Below, in pieces: positions 6,150-12,685 of a DNA stretch of 12,685 nucleotides (positions are counted from its first letter, which is position 1; every line of letters starts with the position of its first letter). The position numbers were made by a program, and so were the translations under genes. The stretch is taken from contig JACQWN010000440.1 in the NCBI GenBank assembly GCA_016209245.1, forward strand, positions 2,579 to 15,263. The letters run 5' to 3'. Under the pieces are notes generated by a model. The model had not been told where the DNA came from. It ran no database searches and was given only the letters and a program-made list of their open reading frames with translations. This DNA is from Bacteroidia bacterium (GTDB taxonomy: Bacteria > Bacteroidota > Bacteroidia > Bacteroidales > BM523).

Positions 6150-6157
6150 CAAAAGTA
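6150..6157 (-). promoter_or_regulatory. Predicted -7 box of the Cys/Asp-rich protein gene
   Basis: The minus strand reads TACTTTTG (TAnnTTTG consensus), 28 nt before the ATG at 6121, inside the spacer after hsdM. Upstream sequence AATTTTCAA is shared exactly with the box at 1915-1922. The -33 region is T-rich but lacks an exact TTTG. Confidence 0.55.
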
Positions 6158-6206
6158 TTGAAAATTTTAAAGCGAAAAAAAGAATAATCTTTGAAAATAC
6201 TAATAT

Positions 6207-7637
6207 TTATATTTTAGAATTTTCATTTAATACTGATAAAACCGTTTTGAAACTTTGTAACCCGGATTCGAGGTTTTCTACAATTTCCGCTGCTATTACA
6301 TCAGGATCTGGTAAATTTTCCAGGTCTGCAAGTGACTTGTCCTTGATCCAGGTGATGTCGAGACTGGTTTTATCGCGAGTGATAATTTCTTCATAATTGA
6401 ATTTTCTCCAGCGACCTTCGGGCGAAGGGTTTCGGCTTGGCTCAACTACCTCGCTCCACGTCTCTTTACGTTTTGCCCGGTTAGATGGACTGTAACAGGA
6501 AACAAAATCCTGTAAATCTTCAAATTTTAAAGGGTTTTTCTTTAAAGTGTGATGAATGTTTGTCCGGTAATCATACACCCAGATTTCTTTAGTCCATGGG
6601 TTTTTAGATGCAGGTTTGCCATCAAAGAAAATTACGTTTGCTTTCACACCCTGAGCGTAGAAAATTCCGGTTGGCAGCCGTAGTATAGTGTGCAAATCGG
6701 TAGTTTCAAGCAGTTTTTTTCTTACAGTTTCGCCGGTGCCGCCTTCAAATAATACATTATCAGGCACAACAACGGCAGCTTTTCCTGTTGTTTTAAGCAT
6801 GGTTCTGATATGCTGTACGAAATTAAGTTGCTTATTGCTTGTAGTAGCCCAGAAATCCTGCCTGTTGTATGTAAGTTCTTCCTTTTCCTGTTCTCCTTCA
6901 TCGTTTGTAAAAGTCATGCTGCTTTTCTTGCCGAATGGCGGATTTGTCAGTACATAATCATATCGTTTGCCATCATCGGCAATTAATGAATCATTCGGAG
7001 AAATCACACTTTCGCTGCCAATATCGCCAATGTTATGTAAAAACAAATTCATAAGGCAGAGCCGCCTTGTATTTGAAACAATCTCATTCCCGAAAAATGT
7101 GCTGTATTTAACGAATTGTTTTTGTTCTTTATTCAGTGAATAATTAGCAACGATATAATCGTAAGAGGCAAGGAAAAAACCGCCTGTACCACATGCCGGG
7201 TCGGCAATGGTTTTATTAGGTTCAGGCTGCTGGCATTCGACCATGGTTTTAATCAATGCACGAGGTGTGAAATACTGCCCAGCTCCGCTTTTTGTATCTT
7301 CGGCATTTTTTTCGAGCAAGCTTTCGTAAATATCGCCTTTTACATCGGCGCCGAGCATTACCCAGTTTTCTTCGTTTATCATCTGAACAAGGCGGAAAAG
7401 TTTTGCAGGGTCTTGTATTTTGTTCTGGCTTTTTACAAATATCTGCCCGAGAATTCCTTTTTGCTTGCCAAGTTCGCGAAGTAATACCGTGTAATATATT
7501 TCTAATTCCGCGCCACGTTTTAAAACAAGGATTTCCCAAAGCTGTTCCAGGTAATCGCCATAACCTACGCCATCGTCGCGGAGGGTGTGGCAGAAACTCC
7601 ACACTTTTGAAACTATGCCTGAGGTGTTTTCACTCAT
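6207..7637 (-). CDS. hsdM: Type I restriction-modification DNA methyltransferase subunit, with an internal deletion
   Basis: HsdM transfers methyl groups from SAM to N6 of adenine in the site chosen by HsdS. Motif I is ADPACGTGGFF (about residues 145-155) and motif IV is NPPF (232-235), both intact; VKGDIYESLLEKNAEDTKSG and AGQYFTPR are family signatures just before motif I. The N-terminal helical region is odd: LRDDGVGYGDYLEQL (19-33) is followed at once by WEILVLKRGAELEIYY, whereas the family usually has about 30-40 residues between them (of the type TYLLFLKMADE). The deletion is clean and in frame, giving 476 residues. The methylase core should fold, but assembly or activity may be damaged. 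It lies last in the hsdS-ATPase-partner-hsdM series; the gene before it ends 28 nt upstream. Confidence 0.93.
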   Translation of the reverse strand: MSENTSGIVSKVWSFCHTLRDDGVGYGDYLEQLWEILVLKRGAELEIYYTVLLRELGKQKGILGQIFVKSQNKIQDPAKLFRLVQMINEENWVMLGADVKGDIYESLLEKNAEDTKSGAGQYFTPRALIKTMVECQQPEPNKTIADPACGTGGFFLASYDYIVANYSLNKEQKQFVKYSTFFGNEIVSNTRRLCLMNLFLHNIGDIGSESVISPNDSLIADDGKRYDYVLTNPPFGKKSSMTFTNDEGEQEKEELTYNRQDFWATTSNKQLNFVQHIRTMLKTTGKAAVVVPDNVLFEGGTGETVRKKLLETTDLHTILRLPTGIFYAQGVKANVIFFDGKPASKNPWTKEIWVYDYRTNIHHTLKKNPLKFEDLQDFVSCYSPSNRAKRKETWSEVVEPSRNPSPEGRWRKFNYEEIITRDKTSLDITWIKDKSLADLENLPDPDVIAAEIVENLESGLQSFKTVLSVLNENSKI

Positions 7638-7665
7638 TTGTTCAATTTCTTTTTAAGAAATAAAG

Positions 7666-8139
7666 TTAGTTCAGTTCCAGTTTTCTTATCGGTATTAGTC
7701 CGGAATTGACAGCTGCAAAATATTGAGGTGTGTTTTTTGGAATCTGAAAATTCTTAGATTGGACCCATACGAATGGATTTCTACTTTTTGCTTTTAATTT
7801 ATTTATTTCCGGTGCCTGGCTGTGCAACCAATCTTTCAGCCATTGAAGTTTTTTTAAAACAGTTTTTACCTCGTTTGTATTTGCAGAATGTACCTCAACA
7901 AAAAACACTTCGCTTTTATATGCAAAGGCATAATCCCACCTGTTAGCATCCGGATATTTTGTAGTAGTGCACCTATCAATATCAACACTGCCCTGAAGTT
8001 TGGTCTTATCAAAAACAATAACCCTATTGCTGTATGCTCCCAAAGCAGTGAGCCCTGTTTTGTATCCGGTTTCAATATCCGGAGTAGCTTCAACTGCTTG
8101 CCTAAAACTTATCGTATGTTTTGCATTTTTATTTTTCAT
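7666..8139 (-). CDS. Small partner protein of the ATPase, possible nuclease-like fold
   Basis: The 157-residue protein starts at the ATG at 8139, which overlaps the end of the ATPase frame by 11 nt; the open frame extends to 8232 but that part lies inside the ATPase. The most marked stretch is RWDYAFAYKSEVFFVEVHSA (68-87), where D69 and E82-x-H84 sit on two predicted beta strands, followed by a helix with TVLKKLQWLKDWL. This loosely resembles the D...ExK core of PD-(D/E)xK nucleases, with His in place of Lys, but the match is weak. The tail has FVWVQSKNFQIP. I recall similar proteins directly after ATPases of this kind, so the two are probably functional partners, perhaps an ATPase-effector pair. 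Not named in any system I know. Confidence 0.7.
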   Translation of the reverse strand: MKNKNAKHTISFRQAVEATPDIETGYKTGLTALGAYSNRVIVFDKTKLQGSVDIDRCTTTKYPDANRWDYAFAYKSEVFFVEVHSANTNEVKTVLKKLQWLKDWLHSQAPEINKLKAKSRNPFVWVQSKNFQIPKNTPQYFAAVNSGLIPIRKLELN

Positions 8140-8683
8140 CAACGAAATATTTTGATACAATATCAGTCGCTTTCCCTGCAAATGCAGAAAGACCTCCCCA
8201 ACCGGAAATTGCATAATCTTCGCTTCCTGCATCGAGGGCTGATATGTTTTTTGTAATCACTTTTTCATTTTGTCTGTCAAAATAATATGTGTTAATTTGC
8301 TTGTTAGAAATTATTCCCTCAAACAATCTTTTTGTACCGGCAGTTTTAGAAATCTCAAACAATTCAAATAATGCATCATCACTCACTTTAGATTTTTTAA
8401 AAAAATAGAATGCCCATGCAAATTCCAATAAAACTGGAGAGTGGGTGGAAATAATTACTTTATAATCTCTTGAAAGCAAATCAATGAGTTGAAGTATTAC
8501 AGATTTGATTGCTTCGGGATGCAAACCCATTTCAGGTTCTTCAATTACAACATATTTAAAATCATCTTTCCGGCTTACTTTTGAAGGGGGGCATAACCAA
8601 TAGAAACCAAGCAGCAATGGCATAAACTCCTTTTGCCCGGCACTCCATGTAATAAACGGGACACTCATTCCTTCCACTTCCAT
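8129..8683 (-). pseudogene. AAA/ABC-type ATPase, C-terminal fragment (Walker B)
   Basis: This frame has the second half of an ABC-type (SMC/OLD-like) ATPase. In order: TWSAGQKEFMPLLLGFYWL (signature-like segment, about 12-30), YVVIEEPEMGLHP (Walker B with the catalytic Glu, 44-56), and ISTHSPVLLE (switch His, H81). It continues to GWGGLSAFAGKATDIV near the end. The first ATG (8683) lies 19 nt inside the N-terminal fragment's frame. Upstream of it in the same frame GQKKLR is also family-like, so the true gene was one longer frame. Either the ATPase is dead or the two halves are made by coupled translation and assemble. The likely partner is the small protein overlapping its stop. Confidence 0.8.
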
Positions 8684-9153
8684 TCTGAGTTTTTTCTGCC
8701 CGGTTCTTTAAATTGCCTTAACACATAAGGTGTAGATGAATCAAACTCCATAAATGTTTTTGGTCTGCCATCCGATATGCTTAATATCCGTTGTGCAGGG
8801 ATGTAAAACAATGTTTCTTCCGCATGGCTGGTTCCCTCATATCTTCCGGCTTTCGGCAACAAAAAACTTTTGGTATAAGATTTTCTATCCAATTGTATGT
8901 TCGTATTGGTTTTCCATATTTTTGACATCCCTTCGCCGAAATAAATGTCTAATATTTTTTCCGTGTCTTTTCCCCAGATATAGTTGTATTGCTGAAGCGT
9001 TTTTCGGATATGGTATTTATCAACTAACAATTTGAGCAGTTGAATAAAAATACTTTTTCCGCTTGCCTGTGGGCCAACTAATAGCGTTAAATCGCCAAAG
9101 TTCACATCAGCATCCTCAATAGGACCGAATGCCTTAATTTTTAAATGTTCCAT
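8665..9153 (-). pseudogene. AAA/ABC-type ATPase, N-terminal fragment (Walker A)
   Basis: From ATG 9153 the frame gives MEHLKIKAFGPIEDADVNFG and the Walker A loop GPQASGKS (27-34), a beta-rich insert (YNYIWGKDTEKILDIYFGEG), then LFYIPAQRILSISDGRP and TPYVLRQF. After VLRQFKEPG the frame leaves family sequence and ends as RKNSEWKWKE. Related ATPases have, as I remember them, about 60 further residues between VLRQF and the GQKKLR segment found in the other frame at this same place. So an internal deletion of a length not divisible by three both shortened the gene and shifted the frame. The gene lies 81 nt after hsdS and may have its own promoter (9176-9183). Confidence 0.82.
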
Positions 9154-9175
9154 TTTTATTTGTATTAATATTTTA

Positions 9176-9183
9176 CAAAGGTA
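9176..9183 (-). promoter_or_regulatory. Possible -7 box in front of the ATPase gene
   Basis: The minus strand reads TACCTTTG (TAnnTTTG), 22 nt before the ATG at 9153. It is flanked by a direct repeat TTTGTATTAAT (plus strand 9159-9169 and 9193-9203), which could be an operator. No -33 TTTG is visible, so this is a weak call; it would let the ATPase pair be expressed apart from hsdS. Confidence 0.35.
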
Positions 9184-9234
9184 ATATTCTTGTTTGTATT
9201 AATTTTTATTCATTATTCTGTATTTCTTTTAGTT

Positions 9235-10485
9235 TTATATCAACCTCCCTTCAAACGCCCTTTTCAATATACTTTGCCTCAGCATTTCGGCTTGCTGCAG
9301 GTTTTGATTTATGGTTTCTTCCAGTTTATCGCAAACTGTGAGTTTACTTTCTAATTCTTGGACGATTTTGTTTTGTTCTTCAAGTGTGGGAGGAGTTGGC
9401 ACTTTAAATTCTCTCATTGCTTTAAGACCTATATTTTTAATTGTACTTCCAGTTGCAATCTTATTTGCATAGACAACAAAACTATTGCTTGTTATAAAAT
9501 ACCTGATATAATGTTTATCAATTTTATCCATAACATTGAAATAACAGGCACTTTTCCCAAGAATAATCTTTTCATTATTGAAGAATGCAGTATTGCCTAA
9601 TGTACCATTTATTGAAACCAAAATAGATTTCTCATTTAATGGCTTTTTATATTTTTCATACTCCTCGAAAGCAACACGTTTGGTGTTTTCTTTAATTTCA
9701 ATTTTTCCATCAGACAAATTATTGCCATTAATAAAAAAGTAATCGCCTGTTTCGGAATACTTTGGTGTACCATGTAACCCGTCACCCAACACTGATGTGA
9801 TTTCTTTTAATTCTTTCCAATTCCACCACTCTGGTAATTCCCCTTCCTTTACATTTTTATTTGTAAGTTTCCCCTCAAACGCCCACTTCAACACAGTCTG
9901 CCGGTAGGTCTTGAGTTGCTGCTGAGCGGTTTTTAAAAATTCGATGCCTTTGTCTAGTTCGCTGAAAAGCTCTTCGATTTTGGAGACGATAGAGAGTTGT
10001 TCTTCAAAAGGGGGAATAGGAATAAATAAATTCTTTAAAATAGTTTGGCTGATATTGGGCTGTGCGCCTCCAAAACTTTCGTTTACCAAGCTAGGTCTTT
10101 TATAAAAAAGAAAATAATAGAGAAATTTTAATTCAATACTTTTATTTTTAAAAATACCACACACAGCTTGATTAGTTGCTGCATCAATTCCGAGGAATGC
10201 AAGTTTGCCAACTGTTGCTCCATAAAGAGCAATTAGTAAAATCCCCTTAGGAAATATTTTTGCACTGGAAGTATTTAGCGCTTCATCTGTTATCTTTTCT
10301 TCGGAATCTAAAATAATATTATGGTTTAATTCACCAGATTTTATCCATGGAATTGAACCTGTAAAATAAGCAGGATTTTTTCGACTAGGCGTACCGCCAC
10401 TGGTCGTTTTGCAAACCTCACCGAGTTTTTTAAGTTGCCAGTGTTTGGGTATGTTGTTATTTTCTATATTATTTTGTTCTTTCAT
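9235..10485 (-). CDS. hsdS: Type I restriction-modification specificity subunit
   Basis: HsdS recognises the two halves of the target site and binds two HsdM (and HsdR) subunits. The 416-residue protein shows the typical duplicated layout. TRD1 runs from HWQLKKLGEVCKTTSGGTPS; the first conserved helix region is PPFEEQLSIVSKIEELFSEL to LKTYRQTVLKWAFEGKLT; TRD2 starts at WWNWKELKEITSVLGDGLHG; the second helix region is LEEQNKIVQELESKL to AEMLRQSILKRAFEGRLI. The matching ends (RQTVLKWAFEGKL / RQSILKRAFEGRL) are visible as direct repeats in the DNA about 630 bp apart, which could let TRDs be exchanged by recombination. ATG 10485 is preferred over TTG 10506. Length is normal and no damage is seen. 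No hsdR is found next to it; 81 nt separate it from the ATPase gene. Confidence 0.94.
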   Translation of the reverse strand: MKEQNNIENNNIPKHWQLKKLGEVCKTTSGGTPSRKNPAYFTGSIPWIKSGELNHNIILDSEEKITDEALNTSSAKIFPKGILLIALYGATVGKLAFLGIDAATNQAVCGIFKNKSIELKFLYYFLFYKRPSLVNESFGGAQPNISQTILKNLFIPIPPFEEQLSIVSKIEELFSELDKGIEFLKTAQQQLKTYRQTVLKWAFEGKLTNKNVKEGELPEWWNWKELKEITSVLGDGLHGTPKYSETGDYFFINGNNLSDGKIEIKENTKRVAFEEYEKYKKPLNEKSILVSINGTLGNTAFFNNEKIILGKSACYFNVMDKIDKHYIRYFITSNSFVVYANKIATGSTIKNIGLKAMREFKVPTPPTLEEQNKIVQELESKLTVCDKLEETINQNLQQAEMLRQSILKRAFEGRLI

Positions 10486-10527
10486 TAATAATCTCAAATA
10501 GCTCAATTGTTAATAACTTATTAATAT

Positions 10528-10671
10528 CGTCAAATAACCGTCAAATAAATATATCGTTGAAAAACAGCAATTTGCCCAATTTTCTATTTTCATTAAACCC
10601 ATTCAGTCAAATAAGAAAATAATTCATGATTGTTGATAACTCGTCAATTCAGTCAAATGACAGTCAAATAG
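10528..10671 (-). repeat. 11-nt repeat array upstream of hsdS
   Basis: The 311-bp spacer 10507-10818 holds no gene. It contains GTCAAAT words on the plus strand, as CGTCAAATAA at 10528 and 10539 (11 nt apart), AGTCAAATAA at 10605, CGTCAATTC at 10642, AGTCAAATGA at 10651 and AGTCAAATAG at 10662 (steps of 9 and 11 nt). On the minus strand the word is ATTTGAC(T/G)G. The 11 and 9 spacing is the same as in the array at 631-1092 although the word differs. It lies 43-187 bp in front of the hsdS ATG, so a control function is possible. In 10672-10818 I see nothing definite. Confidence 0.75.
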
Positions 10672-10818
10672 ACAATGCATTGTTTTACAGTTAGTTATGG
10701 TTAGATTTTCACTTTTTTGCATCCTCTAATCAAATAAGATTAAGCCCAGATGGGTATGTATTTAACATATTTTCCTTTTCTGTCATTTTCATACTGCTAA
10801 TTCTTCAAGTACGTCATA

Positions 10819-11544
10819 TTAAAATGCCAATTCCACTTGCGGAATTTCTTTATACAACTTTCCTTTGAGAGTGCTGCCTGCTTCCTTTTTATTTGTTCCG
10901 CCCCACTGTTTAAAATAGAAAGCAACATTTTGTATTTTGCATTGTTCCATAATGTCTATTACCCATTCTTCTTTCATTGGGCGAGGTGTGCGTCCGTTTT
11001 CGCCGCCTACGATAACCCAGTCAATACCTTTCAGATTAAGATTCGGCAAAGGGCCAAGCAAGGGTTCGCATGAAAGAAATTTAACCCGTGCTCCTGTTTG
11101 CCTCAGAAAATCAATACGCATTTTCATTTTTTCATTTTCAACTGTAACGCCCATCCAAATGTTATGCGTCCAGTTCAGCCAGCCCTCGCTGTCGTAATAT
11201 TTTAAAATATCAGCCCGTTTTGTAAGAATCTGAAATAAATGTTGCGGATTATTATTCATTGCGTTGAACACCTTCTTAATATAATCCACGGGTACATCTT
11301 TATGGAACAAATCCCCCATTGAATTGACAAATACTATTCTGGATTTTTTCCATTTATAAGGTTCATTAATTATATCAGGGTGCAAAGTAAGTCTAAAACC
11401 ATTTCTATATTTTGTCTGTCCCATAGCTTGCAATCTAAGAGCAAAACTTTCAGCATAACAATGCCTGCAACCTTCGGAAATCTTTGTGCATCCGGTCACC
11501 GGGTTCCACGTGGTTTCAGTCCATTCTATTTTTGTTTGTGCCAT
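10819..11544 (-). CDS. DUF5131 (phage Gp37/Gp68-type) three-cysteine protein
   Basis: The 241-residue protein opens with IEWTETTWNPVTGCTKISEG and then CRHCYAE, giving the family's cysteine triad C19-x6-C26-x2-C29. This resembles an iron-sulfur site and recalls radical-SAM-like enzymes, but no reaction is established to my knowledge. Other family segments are SRIVFVNSMGDLFH, ILTKRADIL, WMGVTVEN, FLSCEPLLGPL, DWVIVGGENG and FYFKQWGG, all intact. ATG 11544 (MAQTKIEW) is the usual start; an ATG at 11550 overlaps the rloB stop by 4 nt (ATGA), so translation is coupled. Members often neighbour a partner called TcmP; here RloA and RloB stand in that place. It may modify a nucleic acid or protein as part of the defence unit, which is inference only. 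Confidence 0.88.
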   Translation of the reverse strand: MAQTKIEWTETTWNPVTGCTKISEGCRHCYAESFALRLQAMGQTKYRNGFRLTLHPDIINEPYKWKKSRIVFVNSMGDLFHKDVPVDYIKKVFNAMNNNPQHLFQILTKRADILKYYDSEGWLNWTHNIWMGVTVENEKMKMRIDFLRQTGARVKFLSCEPLLGPLPNLNLKGIDWVIVGGENGRTPRPMKEEWVIDIMEQCKIQNVAFYFKQWGGTNKKEAGSTLKGKLYKEIPQVELAF

Positions 11545-11546
11545 AA

Positions 11547-12164
11547 TCATGTCTTTTCAATATTCAATAAAGTTTCAGTAAGCATATCCACAGTAGTTAT
11601 TGGTTTATGCTTATAGGATTCATACATATTGTGATACTCCTTTTGCCTGCGAAGCCATTCAGCATTAGGTAAAGCAGGATTATTATAATGCGGTTGAAGT
11701 TTATCATAAATATCAGGCATAGTTTTGTTATAGCTGGGAATATATGTAGTAAGCCGGATTATAGCTCTATCAGCATCAGCATATTCCTTTGCAGTTCTTT
11801 CAAAATGCAATAAAGACCAGAATTCAACAGAAATAGAAGAGTAAGCGATATTTATTTCGTTTTTCCTTGCATCAGAAAAAACTGTTTTAAGATTTTTGCG
11901 ATTATCGTCGTCGAAAACAAGCCATGTTTCTTTATAGGGTTGTTGTTCTGAAGTGGCTTTTTCCTTTTTAGCAATAGCTTCCTTAAGCATTATTTTAGGT
12001 TCGGAATCGGAGGCTTGAGTAATGATAATAGAAATATCACGCTGAACATCTCTACTTAGTGTAGCTTTTAACCCCTTCAGGTATATTTCCTCTGTATCGC
12101 CTTCGCACAGAATAAGAATACGTTGGTTAATTTTCCGGATTTTATTTCTTTTTCTGTGTATCAT
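11547..12164 (-). CDS. rloB: RloB-like protein (TOPRIM-type)
   Basis: From ATG 12164 the protein has 205 residues. ILILCEGDTEEIYLKGL near the N-terminus carries the conserved E21-G of a TOPRIM-like fold, and TWLVFDDDN (80-88) supplies the DxD acids; later segments SSISVEFWSLLHF and YIPSYNKTMPDIYDKL are typical of the RloB family. TOPRIM acids bind metal and usually support nuclease or strand-passage chemistry. The start overlaps the end of rloA by 23 nt, with GGAA in front of the ATG, and the stop overlaps an ATG of the DUF5131 gene by 4 nt, so all three are one operon. Rlo genes were first noted as restriction-linked ORFs inside type I R-M loci, which fits the hsd genes here. It is the likely effector, held or activated by RloA. 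Confidence 0.87.
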   Translation of the reverse strand: MIHRKRNKIRKINQRILILCEGDTEEIYLKGLKATLSRDVQRDISIIITQASDSEPKIMLKEAIAKKEKATSEQQPYKETWLVFDDDNRKNLKTVFSDARKNEINIAYSSISVEFWSLLHFERTAKEYADADRAIIRLTTYIPSYNKTMPDIYDKLQPHYNNPALPNAEWLRRQKEYHNMYESYKHKPITTVDMLTETLLNIEKT

Positions 12165-12685
12165 TTCCGTATATAAATTTAATATCATTAACAATAGGAG
12201 TTGCGCCAAAACGACCGCTAAGGTACCATTTACCTAAAGGAATGTTATTGCGCACACCTTCAATATCAGCAAGGGAGTACAAAGTAGTTTCGCCCTTTTC
12301 ATCTTTTTCGGTGAACCATACCTGATCACGTCGGTAAATGTCGTCTTCAAGCAGGTGAGCGTTATGGGTTGTACAAATTAATTGAGCATTTTTTTTGTTA
12401 ATACGAGGATTTTGAAACAGTTTGATAAGGACGTTTACAAGCAGAGGATGTATGTTCTGCTCCATTTCATCAATTACAAATACTTTACCATCTTCAAGTA
12501 CAATTAATATTAATGATGCAATAGCAAACAAGCTTCTTGTACCATCAGACTCATCACTAATATTGAAAGTAGTTGGCCCAACGATCTCTCCTTTTTTATT
12601 ATATACCTCATGAAGGGTATAAATATCATAATTAAATTCGTTTTTCAAAATATTATTAAAATTCCTGGAGAGAATATTCTTTGTT
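12142..12685 (-). CDS. rloA: RloA-like ATPase, C-terminal part
   Basis: The frame is open to the right edge; only about the last 180 residues are seen and Walker A lies outside. Visible in order: DESDGTRSLFAIASLILIVL (ABC-like signature region), KVFVIDEMEQNIHPLLVNVL (Walker B with catalytic Glu), and LICTTHNAHLLEDDIYRRDQ (switch His in TTHN). The C-terminal SLADIEGVRNNIPLGKWYLS and GRFGATPIV are characteristic of the AAA_15/AAA_21-type ATPases that pair with RloB. A TTG at 12648 is not the start, because family sequence continues upstream in frame. ABC-type ATPases of this class act as sensors for TOPRIM effectors in OLD-, Gabija- and PARIS-like defence; the same is inferred here. Confidence 0.87.
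   Translation of the reverse strand, partial: TKNILSRNFNNILKNEFNYDIYTLHEVYNKKGEIVGPTTFNISDESDGTRSLFAIASLILIVLEDGKVFVIDEMEQNIHPLLVNVLIKLFQNPRINKKNAQLICTTHNAHLLEDDIYRRDQVWFTEKDEKGETTLYSLADIEGVRNNIPLGKWYLSGRFGATPIVNDIKFIYGNDTQKKK

Noticed and set aside
7249..7663. Arg- and Cys-rich open frames on both strands across the hsdM N-terminus
   Set aside because: Both overlap hsdM completely, have no start signals and resemble no known proteins.
8140..8232. Longer start for the small partner protein at 8232
   Set aside because: These 31 codons lie wholly inside the ATPase frame; the ATG at 8139, overlapping the ATPase stop by 11 nt, is the natural start.
10672..10818. Promoter or small gene in the spacer after the DUF5131 gene
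   Set aside because: No TAnnTTTG box with suitable spacing, no open frame of note and no hairpin with a U-run could be supported.
11547..12685. Naming the RloA/RloB pair as the PARIS system (AriA/AriB)
   Set aside because: The ATPase-TOPRIM logic is similar, but the TOPRIM protein looks RloB-like rather than like the DUF4435-type AriB, and a third coupled gene is present.

Overview
The window looks like part of an AT-rich Bacteroidota chromosome. Evidence: promoter boxes of the Bacteroidota type (TAnnTTTG, in the best case with TTTG 20 nt upstream), weak or absent Shine-Dalgarno sequences, a predicted lipoprotein signal, and gene families common in that phylum. Most calls rest on recognised motifs and remembered family layouts; no database search was possible.

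Left part (1-3757, mostly core genes). On the minus strand: the N-terminal part of an exported helical-repeat (TPR-like) protein that runs off the left edge; about 500 bp of non-coding DNA built from degenerate 11-nt repeats; a broken AlbA_2/ATP-binding (COG2865-type) gene; and a lipoprotein-like protein-L-isoaspartate methyltransferase. On the plus strand: tRNA-Arg(CCG), a low-complexity inverted-repeat tract, and a Mut7-C nuclease-type protein.

Middle (3811-5438, plus strand). A compact toxin-antitoxin-like cassette: XRE regulator, ImmA/IrrE metallopeptidase and PIN-domain protein, with overlapping reading frames. It starts at a well-formed promoter whose boxes lie inside or beside a perfect 10-bp inverted repeat, which suggests autorepression. 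The PIN gene is frameshifted at a run of 16 A.

Right part (5450-12685, minus strand), a defence island. A conserved Cys/Asp-rich protein of unknown role with its own promoter lies at the left border. Then, in transcription order from the right: RloA-like ATPase (partial), RloB-like TOPRIM-type protein and a DUF5131 (Gp37/Gp68) three-cysteine protein, in overlapping frames; a spacer with a second 11-nt repeat array; hsdS; an AAA/ABC-type ATPase broken into two overlapping frames; a small partner protein with an ExH motif; and hsdM. No hsdR is present in the window.

Two themes stand out. (1) The RloA-RloB-DUF5131 operon is the best candidate for an under-described defence system. (2) Several genes carry clean internal deletions (AlbA_2 gene, ATPase, hsdM, probably PIN), so much of the island may be decaying, or the assembly may be at fault. 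The 11-nt repeats, two arrays with the same 11/9/20 spacing but different words, are the most unusual non-coding structure.
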